Shown here in pieces: positions 6,386 through 6,895 of a DNA stretch of 6,895 nucleotides. Positions within the stretch are counted from its first letter, which is position 1. Each line of letters opens with the position of its first letter. A program made the position numbers and the translations under genes. Source of the stretch: Gammaproteobacteria bacterium. Lineage in GTDB: Bacteria > Pseudomonadota > Gammaproteobacteria > UBA12402. Where the stretch lies: assembly GCA_028282395.1 (NCBI GenBank), contig JANQHY010000073.1, positions 1 through 6,895 of the forward strand, read 5' to 3'. The notes under the pieces were generated by a model, which saw only the letters and a program-made list of their open reading frames with translations, searched no databases and had not been told where the DNA came from.

Positions 6386-6895
6386 ATGGCCTTTAATGTT
6401 AATGAAAATGCACAATCCTACCAACAGGGACTTTTATCACTTGAGCAAACCGTCAAGCAACCTAATAAAATTACTAGTGATCATGTAATGGTCTCAGCAA
6501 CGGTTGAGGGAGGACTCAAAATCTTATCTTGGAATGTTTTGGAAACAAAAAAAGATAGTGGCTATGCCGGCAGTGAAAATGATCGAAAAGAGACTATGGT
6601 AGAGAGAACGACTAGGCATCAGCGTATTGTTGAGGCACTGGTTACAGCAATCAAAGAACAGCAACCAGATTTTATTGCTTTACAGGAGCTTTTTAATCAA
6701 TGTCAAGAACTTAACGAACATGGACTCACCCAGAAAATTACTACCCGATTAACTGAAGAGTTCGGCGATAAATTTAAATTTACTGCTAGAGGGAAGCAAC
6801 CTGCTCAAAATTTAGAAGACCTCATGTCAAGTTGTCCTGTTATTTATAATAGCGAACGCTTTAAGGAAGTTGTCATGAAGGATAAACGGCAATTC
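6386..6895 (+). CDS. Endonuclease/exonuclease/phosphatase (EEP) family protein, N-terminal part
   Basis: The first 170 residues are present and the frame is open at the window end. LKILSWNVLE (44-53) and QPDFIALQEL (93-102) are the first two motifs of the Mg-dependent EEP fold, in which Asn50 and Glu101 would bind the metal. PVIYNSERF (~151-159) fits the next core strand. Members of this fold cleave phosphodiester or phosphomonoester bonds in DNA, RNA, phospholipids or inositol phosphates. The catalytic His/Asp motifs lie beyond the window, so the substrate cannot be deduced; the NVL variant also occurs in CCR4/nocturnin-like nucleases, which is only suggestive. A ~42-residue polar N-terminal extension precedes the fold and is not a signal peptide. 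The start ATG has GGAG 9 nt upstream, inside a leader hairpin. It is divergent from fic, with ~340 bp between start codons. Confidence 0.85.
   Translation, partial: MAFNVNENAQSYQQGLLSLEQTVKQPNKITSDHVMVSATVEGGLKILSWNVLETKKDSGYAGSENDRKETMVERTTRHQRIVEALVTAIKEQQPDFIALQELFNQCQELNEHGLTQKITTRLTEEFGDKFKFTARGKQPAQNLEDLMSSCPVIYNSERFKEVVMKDKRQF

Overview
The window is moderately AT-rich. Its promoters are sigma70-like, its Shine-Dalgarno sites are clear, and its intergenic stretches are short and very AT-rich. This fits a proteobacterium, plausibly a gammaproteobacterium of low to medium GC. No gene fixes the genus. I see no rRNA, tRNA, CRISPR array or transposase.

Left part, minus strand, 1-3698: a two-gene operon. 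The first gene is a cytoplasmic DyP-type heme peroxidase (466 aa) with its signature residues intact. Directly after it, with the ribosome-binding site overlapping the peroxidase stop codon, starts a very large protein. At least 762 residues are inside the window and it runs off the left edge; I cannot assign it to a named family. The spacing implies coupled translation and a shared job. A recognisable promoter sits upstream, with a near-perfect 16-bp palindrome lying on its -35 region.

Middle, plus strand, 3699-4883: a divergent gene encodes an unrecognised basic, Lys- and Cys-rich protein of about 297 aa. It has its own good extended -10 promoter.

Right part, 4935-6145, minus strand: a class II Fic protein with an N-terminal DUF4172-like domain carrying the inhibitory motif, a canonical HPFxDGNGRxGR active site and a C-terminal winged helix. 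It converges on the unknown gene. Its promoter is built from four copies of a CACCGCA-type repeat in a 34/21/34 bp pattern, produced by an approximately 55-bp tandem duplication. One copy fills the promoter spacer and another contains the Shine-Dalgarno sequence. This suggests tight autoregulation by the winged-helix domain.

Right edge, plus strand, 6146-6895: a divergent gene begins an endonuclease/exonuclease/phosphatase (EEP) family protein, truncated by the window end. Its leader holds a 36-bp nested palindrome just upstream of the -35 box. A 9-bp perfect inverted repeat also ends exactly at the start codon, with the Shine-Dalgarno in the loop.

The points most worth follow-up are the DyP/large-protein pair, the Fic operator array, and the two unusual control elements in front of the EEP gene.
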